Virus record (IMG/VR): IMGVR_UViG_3300022853_000125 | Coordinates: 1-20,216 of that record | Length of the DNA: 20,216 nt | From: a virus | Reading direction: 5' to 3' (one strand) | Shown here: positions 1 through 6,218 of the stretch, piece by piece | Layout of the letters: each line of letters starts with the position of its first letter | Numbering within the stretch: the stretch's first letter is position 1 | Program-made: the position numbers and the translations under genes | Notes under the pieces: model-generated | Databases searched by the model: none | The model's input: only the letters and a program-made list of their open reading frames with translations | What the model was told of the DNA's origin: nothing

Positions 1-272
1 ATCTTTATAATAATAAACCATTACAAAAGAGTTATAATAATAGCTATAGCCTGGCAGAGAAGATTGAAATTAATAAATACATTCAATCAGACTTTGAAAA
101 TGGAATGCTTTCATTTGAGCAAATGTACCTAATTATTAATGATGGATTATTTGGATCTTACACTTGCCAAACTATAATTGATGATTTACTTTTTAAAGGT
201 AAATTAAAGCATAATCCCATTACACTAAATAAGAGAAGTTTTAAGCCTAAAAAGAAACCTTTTGATTTGTAA
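1..272 (+). CDS. 3' end of an unrecognised phage gene (5' truncated)
   Basis: An open frame enters from the left edge (first full codon at 3) and stops with TAA at 270-272, giving 89 residues. The visible part is Asn/Lys/Tyr rich, with a helical middle (AEKIEINKYIQSDFENG) and a basic tail ending KPKKKPFDL. I see no Met start inside that would make it a complete gene, so it is read as a C-terminal fragment. It lies upstream of the packaging genes on the same strand and is separated from them by a 161-base gap with its own signals, so it may belong to the preceding (middle or early) block. I do not recognise the family and assign no function. Confidence 0.6.
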   Translation, partial: LYNNKPLQKSYNNSYSLAEKIEINKYIQSDFENGMLSFEQMYLIINDGLFGSYTCQTIIDDLLFKGKLKHNPITLNKRSFKPKKKPFDL

Positions 273-279
273 TATACCA

Positions 280-285
280 TATAAT
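280..285 (+). promoter_or_regulatory. TATAAT box, candidate -10 element
   Basis: This is an exact bacterial sigma70-type -10 hexamer, eight bases after the stop of the upstream gene. No good -35 lies 16-18 bases upstream; TTGATT at 262-267 is only 12 bases away. Transcription from it would begin near 291-293, just before the folded element at 301-390. In AT-rich DNA a TATAAT can occur by chance, so only the position is suggestive. Confidence 0.35.
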
Positions 286-300
286 GTGTTAAGTAAATTC

Positions 301-390
301 TAGGCTACTAGCTCCCTTAAGCTTTGGTCTATTAGTTATATAACTGTTGCCGGTGGAGTTTTCCCTTTCCTTTCTATCTCTGCCGGTAAC
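301..390 (+). ncRNA. Structured RNA or DNA element upstream of the small terminase
   Basis: Three inverted repeats follow one another. The first stem is 301-307 with 325-331 (7 pairs, two or three G-U), capping an inner AGCT stem 310-313/320-323. Next is the perfect 12-base palindrome AGTTATATAACT at 334-345. The third stem is 346-358 with 378-390, 13 pairs without a bulge, ten Watson-Crick and three G-U. All three G-U pairs are legal only in the + strand RNA, which argues for an RNA made rightward. The last loop (359-377) is 18/19 pyrimidine with a UUCCCUUUCC core. The stretch is much richer in G and C than its surroundings and has no credible reading frame. It could be a leader RNA for the terminase message, a small RNA, or part of a packaging site. 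I know of no named family matching it. Confidence 0.45.
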
Positions 391-409
391 CCTATAAATA
401 TTATTATGG

Positions 410-425
410 CTTTACTAAAGTAAAG
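410..425. promoter_or_regulatory. Perfect 6-bp hairpin just upstream of terS
   Basis: CTTTAC at 410-415 and GTAAAG at 420-425 pair perfectly around the loop TAAA. The dyad ends eight bases before the small terminase ATG, where a Shine-Dalgarno sequence would be; no strong one is visible. It may occlude ribosome entry, or be a protein-binding dyad. Confidence 0.3.
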
Positions 426-433
426 AAATTGAC

Positions 434-862
434 ATGGCAGGAAGAAAAAAGAAATTAACAGAAAAACTATTTGATAAGCTTTTAAATCTTATTGCAGATG
501 GTTTAACAATTAGAGAAGTATTCTCAAGAGATGATGTAGATTTTACCTGGCAATCTTTTAGAAACTATTTAATTAAAGATAATGTTTTAATGGATAGATA
601 TATCAAAGCAAAAGAATTGGCAGTTGATCTAAGACTTTCAGAGCTGGAAGACAAAAGAAAAGAACTAGAAATTAAAATAGAGTCTGGTGAATTAGATCCA
701 AAGGCAGCTCAGAACTTAGTAAACCTATATAAAATAATCGTTGCTAGTTCTCAATGGTCTGCAAGTAAGCTAAATGCTAAGAGATATGGTAAATCTGCAG
801 AGGTTTTAAGCATTAACTCTGATAAGAATCAACCATTAACCATCTCATGGTCTAAACCATAG
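434..862 (+). CDS. terS: Terminase small subunit, Sf6 gp1-like
   Basis: 142 residues, very close to the usual length of the Sf6-type small terminase (about 140). The small subunit forms a ring that recognises the packaging start site in concatemeric DNA and hands it to the large subunit. Residues 8-50 form a helix-turn-helix-like N-terminus (LFDKLLNLIADGLTIREVF, then WQSFRNYL), residues 55-105 a long charged helical oligomerisation region, and SKLNAKRYGKS (111-121) matches the conserved R-x-x-A-x-x-x-N-P-R-K-Y-G signature late in Sf6 gp1. Position directly before the large terminase supports the call. No strong ribosome binding site precedes the ATG, which follows a small hairpin. The assignment is from motif resemblance and context. 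Confidence 0.85.
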   Translation: MAGRKKKLTEKLFDKLLNLIADGLTIREVFSRDDVDFTWQSFRNYLIKDNVLMDRYIKAKELAVDLRLSELEDKRKELEIKIESGELDPKAAQNLVNLYKIIVASSQWSASKLNAKRYGKSAEVLSINSDKNQPLTISWSKP

Positions 863-908
863 TGGTAAATATGTCACAAATACAGTTAAGTGTGATAAAT
901 ATGTCACA
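861..908. promoter_or_regulatory. Two tandem operator-like dyads (TGTGA-N8-TCACA type)
   Basis: A 17-base direct repeat, GTGRTAAATATGTCACA, occurs at 862-878 and 892-908 with one mismatch. The downstream copy extends to a perfect dyad TGTGA-N8-TCACA (891-908); the upstream copy has AGTGG in its left arm. The copies are spaced 30 bases start to start, close to three helical turns, so proteins bound to both would lie on nearly the same face. The arms equal CRP/FNR-type half-sites, but the spacer is eight rather than six. They start at the terS stop codon. Candidate binders are a phage or host regulator, or TerS itself. Confidence 0.4.
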
Positions 909-927
909 GTATTATGGACTAGAAGTA

Positions 928-954
928 TTGAAGTATATAAGAATGTTATATAAA
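928..954 (+). promoter_or_regulatory. Weak sigma70-like promoter candidate
   Basis: TTGAAG (928-933, four of six to TTGACA) is followed after 15 bases by TATAAA (949-954, five of six to TATAAT); an alternative -10 TAAATT at 951 gives a 17-base spacer. It sits just downstream of the two tandem dyads, where an upstream-bound activator could act. The AT richness of the stretch makes chance matches likely. Confidence 0.2.
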
Positions 955-1050
955 TTACACATAAAAAATAGATATATCTTATACGTATATAATATATATA
1001 TAAAATATATAAGTAATATGAAAGGAATACAGGAACATTAAGAGAACATT

Positions 1051-1071
1051 CCGATAACTATTAATTATCGG
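1051..1071. repeat. Perfect 7-bp inverted repeat CCGATAA/TTATCGG
   Basis: CCGATAA (1051-1057) and TTATCGG (1065-1071) pair perfectly around the loop CTATTAA. No T run follows, so it does not look like an intrinsic terminator. It may be an operator or a terminase-binding dyad. The right arm overlaps a GGTAAATAGG copy. Confidence 0.45.
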
Positions 1072-1217
1072 TAAATAGGTAACGATAGTCTTAAATTATC
1101 ACTATAAAAGTATAGGTTGTATTTGAACCTTAATTGGTAAATAGGGGGGGTTTATAAGTGCCTATACCCATTTTTTGAACTACCTCTTAGAATAATGTTG
1201 ATGTATGGTACAAACAC

Positions 1218-1403
1218 ATGGATGATAAATTCTTAAAAACAACAATCTTTATAGTCAAAAATAAGACTACAAAAAAACCAATAGTTATTACTCACTTTGA
1301 AGGGTTCAGGGATAAAGCTGATGCTGAAGACTTTTCATTGTTTATTAAAGAACAGTTTGTCCTGGAAGAAGATTTTTTAAATCAAAACAAAACTTTACAT
1401 TAG
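1218..1403 (+). CDS. Small hypothetical protein between terS and terL
   Basis: 61 residues with a beta-rich N-terminus (TTIFIVKNKTTKKPIVITHF), then an acidic amphipathic helix (KADAEDFSLFIKEQFVLEEDFLNQ). The start is the first ATG in frame; no clear ribosome binding site precedes it. The stop TAG at 1401-1403 runs directly into a tract of eight G. It has the codon style of its neighbours and a clean frame from start to stop, but is too short to be certain. I do not recognise it. Placement suggests a packaging accessory or a moron-like small protein, which is inference from context only. Confidence 0.55.
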   Translation: MDDKFLKTTIFIVKNKTTKKPIVITHFEGFRDKADAEDFSLFIKEQFVLEEDFLNQNKTLH

Positions 1404-1412
1404 GGGGGGGTG
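1403..1412 (+). promoter_or_regulatory. G-run ribosome binding site of terL
   Basis: Eight G followed by TG lie 11 bases before the terL ATG. GGGGGTG can pair with the 16S tail CACCUCC with one G-U pair, so the tract may serve as an unusual Shine-Dalgarno sequence. No other purine-rich site lies in the gap. Confidence 0.35.
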
Positions 1413-1423
1413 CTTTTTAAAAT

Positions 1424-2695
1424 ATGAAACAAATAGTAATTCCATACGCACCAAGAGAAATCCAAAATTTTTTGCATGAAAAATGCGACACAAACCGTTT
1501 TAACGTAGTCATCGTTCATCGAAGGGGGGGTAAGACTGTGTTTGCTATCAACCACCTAATCAGAGCGGCTCTAACGTCCAGTAAACCCTATCCTAGATAC
1601 GCTTTCATCTCTCCATTCCGTCTGCAAGGCAAAAGTACAGCTTGGGACTATATGAAACAATTTTCTGCCACAATTCCAGGAGTTAAGTTTAATGAGTCAG
1701 AATTAAGAGTTGACTTTCCAATTAACAATTCCAGAATACAGATATTAGGTGGTGAGAATAGTGCTGCCATAAGAGGTCAATACTTTGATGGTATAGTTTG
1801 TGATGAAACTCAGAATCTTTCGCCAGACCTTTTTGATACTGTTTTAAGACCATGCCTCTCCGACAGAAAAGGTTTTGCAATATTTATTGGTACTCCAATG
1901 GGAAGAAATTGGTTCTATGAATTACATGAGAAAGCAAAATCAAACAAAGACTGGTTCACAGCTGTTTTCAAAGCTTCAGAGACTAAGATTATAGCTCAAG
2001 ACGAACTAGACGCTGCGAAACAAACTATGTCTCCAGAAAGTTATGCTCAGGAATTTGAGTGTTCTTTCCAAGCTGGAATAAGTGGTTCTTACTTTGGATC
2101 TACGATTGAAGAATTAGAGAAGAAAGGCAATATTACTAATTTTGATATAGAGGATGATTTGGAAGTTGAAACCTGGTGGGACTTAGGAATGAATGACAGT
2201 ACCGTAATAACTTTTGCACAACGAAGACCTAGTGGCGAAATTAGAATTATTGATTGTTATGAGAACTCAGGAGAGGGTTTAGAACACTACATTAATATCA
2301 TAGATAGTAAACCTTACAAATATTCAAAACATATTGCACCCCATGATATTAGAGTTAGGGAGATTGGCACTAATAAATCAAGATGGGAAACAGCAAAAGA
2401 ATTAGGACTAGAATTTGACATAGCACCCAAACTTAGTGTAGAAGACGGTATTGAACAAGTTAGAAGAATGTTGCCTAAATGCTACTTTCATAAAAACAAT
2501 TGCAATAAGCTTGTAGAAGCGTTAAAGTCATATTGTAAACGTTGGGATGAAAAAAATAATTGCTTTAGAAATAAACCTCTACACAATTGGGCATCTCACT
2601 TTTGTGATTCGATAAGATATGGTGCTGTTACAGAACCTATAGAAAGATCGGATTGGAAAAAGCCGATAAGAATTAATACAAATTATATAGTTTAA
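1424..2695 (+). CDS. terL: Terminase large subunit (packaging ATPase and nuclease)
   Basis: 423 residues, a normal to slightly short length. This motor cuts concatemeric DNA and pumps it through the portal. The N-terminal ATPase shows a Walker A-type loop HRRGGKT (32-38), Walker B with catalytic Glu IVCDE (124-128) and the coupling motif GTP (156-158). The C-terminal RNase H-like nuclease shows WWDLG with Asp253, HD at 307-308, and Asp395 in HFCDSIRYG, the usual acidic metal ligands. The frame is intact. The Walker A loop is encoded partly by seven consecutive G (1524-1530). It stops one base before the portal start and is preceded by the terS region, a standard packaging cassette. Confidence 0.95.
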   Translation: MKQIVIPYAPREIQNFLHEKCDTNRFNVVIVHRRGGKTVFAINHLIRAALTSSKPYPRYAFISPFRLQGKSTAWDYMKQFSATIPGVKFNESELRVDFPINNSRIQILGGENSAAIRGQYFDGIVCDETQNLSPDLFDTVLRPCLSDRKGFAIFIGTPMGRNWFYELHEKAKSNKDWFTAVFKASETKIIAQDELDAAKQTMSPESYAQEFECSFQAGISGSYFGSTIEELEKKGNITNFDIEDDLEVETWWDLGMNDSTVITFAQRRPSGEIRIIDCYENSGEGLEHYINIIDSKPYKYSKHIAPHDIRVREIGTNKSRWETAKELGLEFDIAPKLSVEDGIEQVRRMLPKCYFHKNNCNKLVEALKSYCKRWDEKNNCFRNKPLHNWASHFCDSIRYGAVTEPIERSDWKKPIRINTNYIV

Positions 2696-2696
2696 T

Positions 2697-4937
2697 ATGG
2701 CAAAAAAAAATAAAGATCAAAAAGAAAAATCAGATATAGAATTAAAAAGTTTAATAAGCAACCAGATCACAAATGGATTAGGTTATTTAGGTGGACAGCT
2801 TTCAGAGCAAAGAAAGAAATCTTTAGAATATTATTTAGGTGATAAACTTGGAACAGAGATAGATGGTCGTTCACAAGTAGTAAGTACAGATGTATCTGAT
2901 ACGATTGAAAGTCTATTACCAAATCTATTAAGAGTATTCACAGCTTCCGATAATGTTGTTCGTTGCGAACCTATGACTGGTGAAGATGTTCCTATGGCAG
3001 ACCAAGCGACAGCTTATTTAAATCATGTATTCTACAAAGAAAATAATGGTTTCCAATTATTATATAATTTTTTTAAAGATGCTCTAATAGAAAAAAATGG
3101 TTTCCTAAAAATTTATTGGGACGACTCTGAAAAAGTTGAATACGAAACTTACGAAAATTTATCACCTCAAGAAAAAGAAGATTTAGAAAATACTAAAGAC
3201 GAAATAGAATTTGTTGAAGAAGAAGTTTTTGAAGATGAAGATGCTAGAGAACAATTTGAAGCAACTTTAGAACAATATAAATTACAAGGTATGGACACAA
3301 GCCAAGTTCAAGAACCTAATTTTGATTTATATAATTGTAAAATTAAAAGAATTAAAAAAACAGGTAAAGTAAAAATTGAAAGTGTTCCGCCAGAAGAATT
3401 TTTAATTGAAAGAAATGCTAAGACGATTGATGATGCAAATTTTGTAGCTCATAAAGTTTTAATGACAAGATCAGATTTAGTTTCGATGGGTTATCCACAA
3501 GATGAAGTTGATGAATTACCAAAATCAAGTTTAGATGTTTTCAATACTGAGCAAGTTGTAAGGATGAGAGATATAGACGATTATCCAACTAGCACTTCAA
3601 CAGATAGTTCAACAGAAAAAGTTTTAGTTTATGAGTGTTATGTAAAATATGATTATGATGGTGATGGTATTGCAGAGTTAAGAAAAGTTGTAGCAGCTGG
3701 AGATCAAGGTTCTAATATCCTATCTAATACACCTTGTGATAATGCACCTTTTGTTACAGTAACTCCTATTCCTATGCCACACAGATTTTATGGCAGATCA
3801 ATTTCAGAATTAGTTGAAGATGTTCAATTAATGAAATCTACTGTGATGCGACAGTTGTTAGACAATATGTATTTAACAAATAACAACAGAGTTGCAATCA
3901 TGGATGGTATGGTTAATATGGATGACCTACTTACGACTAGACCTGGTGGAATCGTTAGAACTAAACAACCACCTAACCAAGTTTTACAACCCCTACAAGC
4001 TCAACCAATTTCACAACAAGCTTTTCCTTTATTAAGTTATTTAGATTCAGTTAGAGAAGGTAGAACTGGTGTTTCAAAAGAAGCTCAAGGTTTAAGTCCT
4101 GATACATTAAATGCTAAAACTGCAACTGGTGTAAATGCTTTGATGACGCAAACTCAAATGAGATCAGAATTGATTGCTAGAGTCTTTGCAGAAACAGGTG
4201 TTAAAGAATTATTTAAAAAAATATTTGAACTAATGGTTAAGTATCAAGATAAAGAAAAAATTATTATGATGAGTAACCAATACATTCCAGTTAGACCTAC
4301 TGAGTGGAAAGATAGATTTAATATATCAATCGTTGTAGGATTAGGAACTGGTTCTAAAGAACAACAAACTATAATGTTAAATTCTATTTTAGAAAGACAA
4401 ATTCAAGCCTTCCAATTACAAGGAGGTAGAGAATTACCAATGGTGAGTCTTAAAAATATATATAATACTTTAACGAAGATGGTTGAAAACGCTGGACTTA
4501 AAAATGTAGATACTTACTTTGTTAATCCAGATGTGGGTAAACAAATGATGCCACCCCCACAACCACCTGAACCATCTCCAATTGAAAAAATTGAATTTAC
4601 TAGAATTGATGCTGAGAATAAAAGAAAAATGGCAGATATTGAAATTAAATATAAAGAGTTAGAGCAAGATAATAAAAAATTAATGTTAGATTTTGAAGCT
4701 AAAATGAAAGAAATGTCTTTGAAATATAATACTCAATTAGATAGTGCAAAAATTAAAGCAGATGCAGAGATGGAAAAGATAGTATTTTCAGAACAAAGTA
4801 AAATCCTTGACCAAGCACAAAAATCAACTAATATGTTTCAACAACAAGTAAAAGGATTAAATGGAAACGAAAGACCAGACGGACAGAGCGGTGGAAGTGA
4901 GCCGATCGAACGAAGCGAAACAAATATTGGGGAGTAA
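2697..4937 (+). CDS. Portal protein, SU10-like
   Basis: 746 residues, in the size range of large podovirus portals. The dodecameric portal forms the DNA channel at one vertex and docks the terminase, then the adaptor. The N-terminal block with LGDKLGTEIDGRSQ (48-61) and SDTIESLLPNLLRVF is typical of the SU10/P22-type portal family. Residues about 148-210 form a strongly acidic insert. PPPQPPEPSP near 620 separates the core from a long charged coiled-coil (about 630-715) that could form the barrel or interact with scaffold. The last 25 residues (NGNERPDGQSGG onward) are encoded in DNA that also encodes the start of the next gene. It starts one base after the terL stop. Confidence 0.88.
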   Translation: MAKKNKDQKEKSDIELKSLISNQITNGLGYLGGQLSEQRKKSLEYYLGDKLGTEIDGRSQVVSTDVSDTIESLLPNLLRVFTASDNVVRCEPMTGEDVPMADQATAYLNHVFYKENNGFQLLYNFFKDALIEKNGFLKIYWDDSEKVEYETYENLSPQEKEDLENTKDEIEFVEEEVFEDEDAREQFEATLEQYKLQGMDTSQVQEPNFDLYNCKIKRIKKTGKVKIESVPPEEFLIERNAKTIDDANFVAHKVLMTRSDLVSMGYPQDEVDELPKSSLDVFNTEQVVRMRDIDDYPTSTSTDSSTEKVLVYECYVKYDYDGDGIAELRKVVAAGDQGSNILSNTPCDNAPFVTVTPIPMPHRFYGRSISELVEDVQLMKSTVMRQLLDNMYLTNNNRVAIMDGMVNMDDLLTTRPGGIVRTKQPPNQVLQPLQAQPISQQAFPLLSYLDSVREGRTGVSKEAQGLSPDTLNAKTATGVNALMTQTQMRSELIARVFAETGVKELFKKIFELMVKYQDKEKIIMMSNQYIPVRPTEWKDRFNISIVVGLGTGSKEQQTIMLNSILERQIQAFQLQGGRELPMVSLKNIYNTLTKMVENAGLKNVDTYFVNPDVGKQMMPPPQPPEPSPIEKIEFTRIDAENKRKMADIEIKYKELEQDNKKLMLDFEAKMKEMSLKYNTQLDSAKIKADAEMEKIVFSEQSKILDQAQKSTNMFQQQVKGLNGNERPDGQSGGSEPIERSETNIGE

Positions 4938-5157
4938 ACTTTTTCAAGAGAGTATAGAAACTCTTAAAAAAATTTATTCTGAAGCACTACTTTTAAAAAC
5001 AGGTGCTGATGAAAGTGATACTAGAGAAAAACTTTGGATCGCTTATAATGTTGTAGGTAAAGTTGAGCAACACTTACATACAATAGTTGAGACTGGAAAA
5101 CTAGCTTCGAAACAGTTAGAAGATTTCAGACAACAACAGAATAACACAAAATTTTAA
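4861..5157 (+). CDS. Small conserved helical protein overlapping the portal gene
   Basis: 98 residues, almost wholly alpha helical. The core SKLFQESIETLKKIYSEALLLKTG, then EKLWIAYNVVGKVEQHLHTIVETG, resembles a small protein often found next to the portal gene in tailed phages; its function is not established. The start at 4861 is favoured by AAGGA at 4852-4856; it gives a 77-base overlap with the portal in another frame. GTG (4891, 4897) and TTG (4927) are later alternatives. The overlapped stretch is about half G+C, far above the surroundings, which is what two constrained frames would produce. It lies immediately before the scaffold gene. Confidence 0.8.
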   Translation: METKDQTDRAVEVSRSNEAKQILGSKLFQESIETLKKIYSEALLLKTGADESDTREKLWIAYNVVGKVEQHLHTIVETGKLASKQLEDFRQQQNNTKF

Positions 5158-5172
5158 CCATTAAGGTTAGAA

Positions 5173-5196
5173 TAAGCCAAGTCGAAAGACAGCTTA
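5173..5196 (+). promoter_or_regulatory. Hairpin with GAAA tetraloop upstream of the scaffold gene
   Basis: TAAGC (5173-5177) pairs with GCTTA (5192-5196). Inside, GTC (5181-5183) pairs with GAC (5188-5190) closing a GAAA tetraloop of the stable GNRA class. It ends three bases before the strong ribosome site AGGAGAAG (5200-5207) of the scaffold gene, so it may protect or tune that start, or be an RNA processing site. Confidence 0.4.
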
Positions 5197-5212
5197 ACTA
5201 GGAGAAGACTAT

Positions 5213-6193
5213 ATGTCTAACGGAAACCCCTTGCTGAACAAAGAGTCAGTACAAGGTGCAGCTAAAACTATTGAAGGTTTGATGGACTCTAATGGAGTTA
5301 TCAACAAATCTACAAAAGAAGCAGCACCAGTTGAACCAGAAGAAACTACAGAAGTAGAATCTGAGGTTGAACAAAAACCAGAAGCTCAACTTGATGAAAC
5401 TCAAGAAGTTGATGAAGAAGAACAAGCATCAGAAGATGAAAATGCAATTGAAGAAAAAGCAACCGATCTACACCAGGTTACAGTTAATGGTGAAAAGATT
5501 GATGTTGACCTTGATGAATTAAAAGCAGGTTATCAAAAGGATGCCGACTACAGACGAAAAACTGAAGAAATAGCAATCGAAAAAAGAGAGCTTAAATCTG
5601 AGGAAGATCGTTTGAAGAATCAGTATTCAACTAAAATGGATGATTTAAATTCATTAGTAGTTACTTTAAATGCTGAGATTAACAATGATATGAATTCTAA
5701 GGAGCTTGATGCTCTTTGGGATGAAGATCCAACTGAAGCTGCTAGAGTTGATCGTAAGATGACTAAAAGAAAACAAACGATTCAACAAGCACAGCAAAGA
5801 TTGAGAGAACATCAAAATGCTCAATTTCAGGAAGTGTTAAAAAGTGAACAAAAAAAACTTCACTTAAAACATCCTGTACTTGCTGATCCTATGAAGGGTA
5901 ATGCAGTTAAGTCAAATATTATGAACTACCTAAGTTCTAAAGGATTCTCAAATGAGGATGTTTCTAGGATTTATGATTCAAGATATTTTGATGTGATTAT
6001 GGATGGAATGAAAGCTAATGCAGTTAAAACTAATTTAGTAAGTAAAAAAGTTAAACCATCTAAATTTGTTAGGTCAGGCGTTAAAACTACTAAAGAAGAT
6101 ATAAATAGCCAAACTAGGTTGAATCAGATTAAGACGTTGAAGAAATCAGGAAGCACAAAAGATGCTACCGATTTATTGATGCGTTATCTATAA
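5213..6193 (+). CDS. Capsid scaffolding (head assembly) protein
   Basis: 326 residues. The N-terminal 85 residues are highly acidic (EPEETTEVESEVEQKPEAQ and following), followed by a short conserved block (TVNGEKIDVDLDELKAGYQKD) seen in phage scaffolds. A charged coiled-coil lies at about 115-210 (IEKRELKSEEDRLKNQ; RKQTIQQAQQRLREHQ), and there is a basic C-terminal region that would bind the capsid shell. Position between portal and major capsid fits. Scaffolds guide procapsid assembly and leave or are cleaved before packaging; no protease gene is seen. AGGAGAAG six bases before the ATG is one of the strongest ribosome sites in the window, fitting high expression. Confidence 0.82.
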   Translation: MSNGNPLLNKESVQGAAKTIEGLMDSNGVINKSTKEAAPVEPEETTEVESEVEQKPEAQLDETQEVDEEEQASEDENAIEEKATDLHQVTVNGEKIDVDLDELKAGYQKDADYRRKTEEIAIEKRELKSEEDRLKNQYSTKMDDLNSLVVTLNAEINNDMNSKELDALWDEDPTEAARVDRKMTKRKQTIQQAQQRLREHQNAQFQEVLKSEQKKLHLKHPVLADPMKGNAVKSNIMNYLSSKGFSNEDVSRIYDSRYFDVIMDGMKANAVKTNLVSKKVKPSKFVRSGVKTTKEDINSQTRLNQIKTLKKSGSTKDATDLLMRYL

Positions 6194-6218
6194 ACAATAA
6201 CCTAACGGAGAAAATAAA

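Larger units (their letters stand above)
863..1217. other. 355-base non-coding gap between small terminase and next gene
   Basis: No convincing gene is present on either strand. From left to right the gap holds the tandem dyads (861-908), a possible promoter (928-954), an extremely AT-rich stretch of TATA and ATATAT (about 931-1020), a perfect hairpin (1051-1071), a weaker ATAGT/ACTAT dyad (about 1084-1105), a 5-bp hairpin (AGGTT 1114-1118 with AACCT 1126-1130), and a run of seven G (1144-1150). GGTAAATA occurs three times (864-871, 1070-1077, 1136-1143); the last two extend to GGTAAATAGG. In such a compact genome a gap of this size probably holds control or packaging sites. Confidence 0.6.

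Noticed and set aside
301-390. tRNA gene
   Set aside because: The region folds strongly, but there is no acceptor stem of 7 pairs around a cloverleaf, no T-loop GTTC-like motif and no anticodon arm of the right spacing.
863-1217. CRISPR-like repeat array
   Set aside because: The repeats are short, few and unevenly spaced, with no regular repeat-spacer structure.
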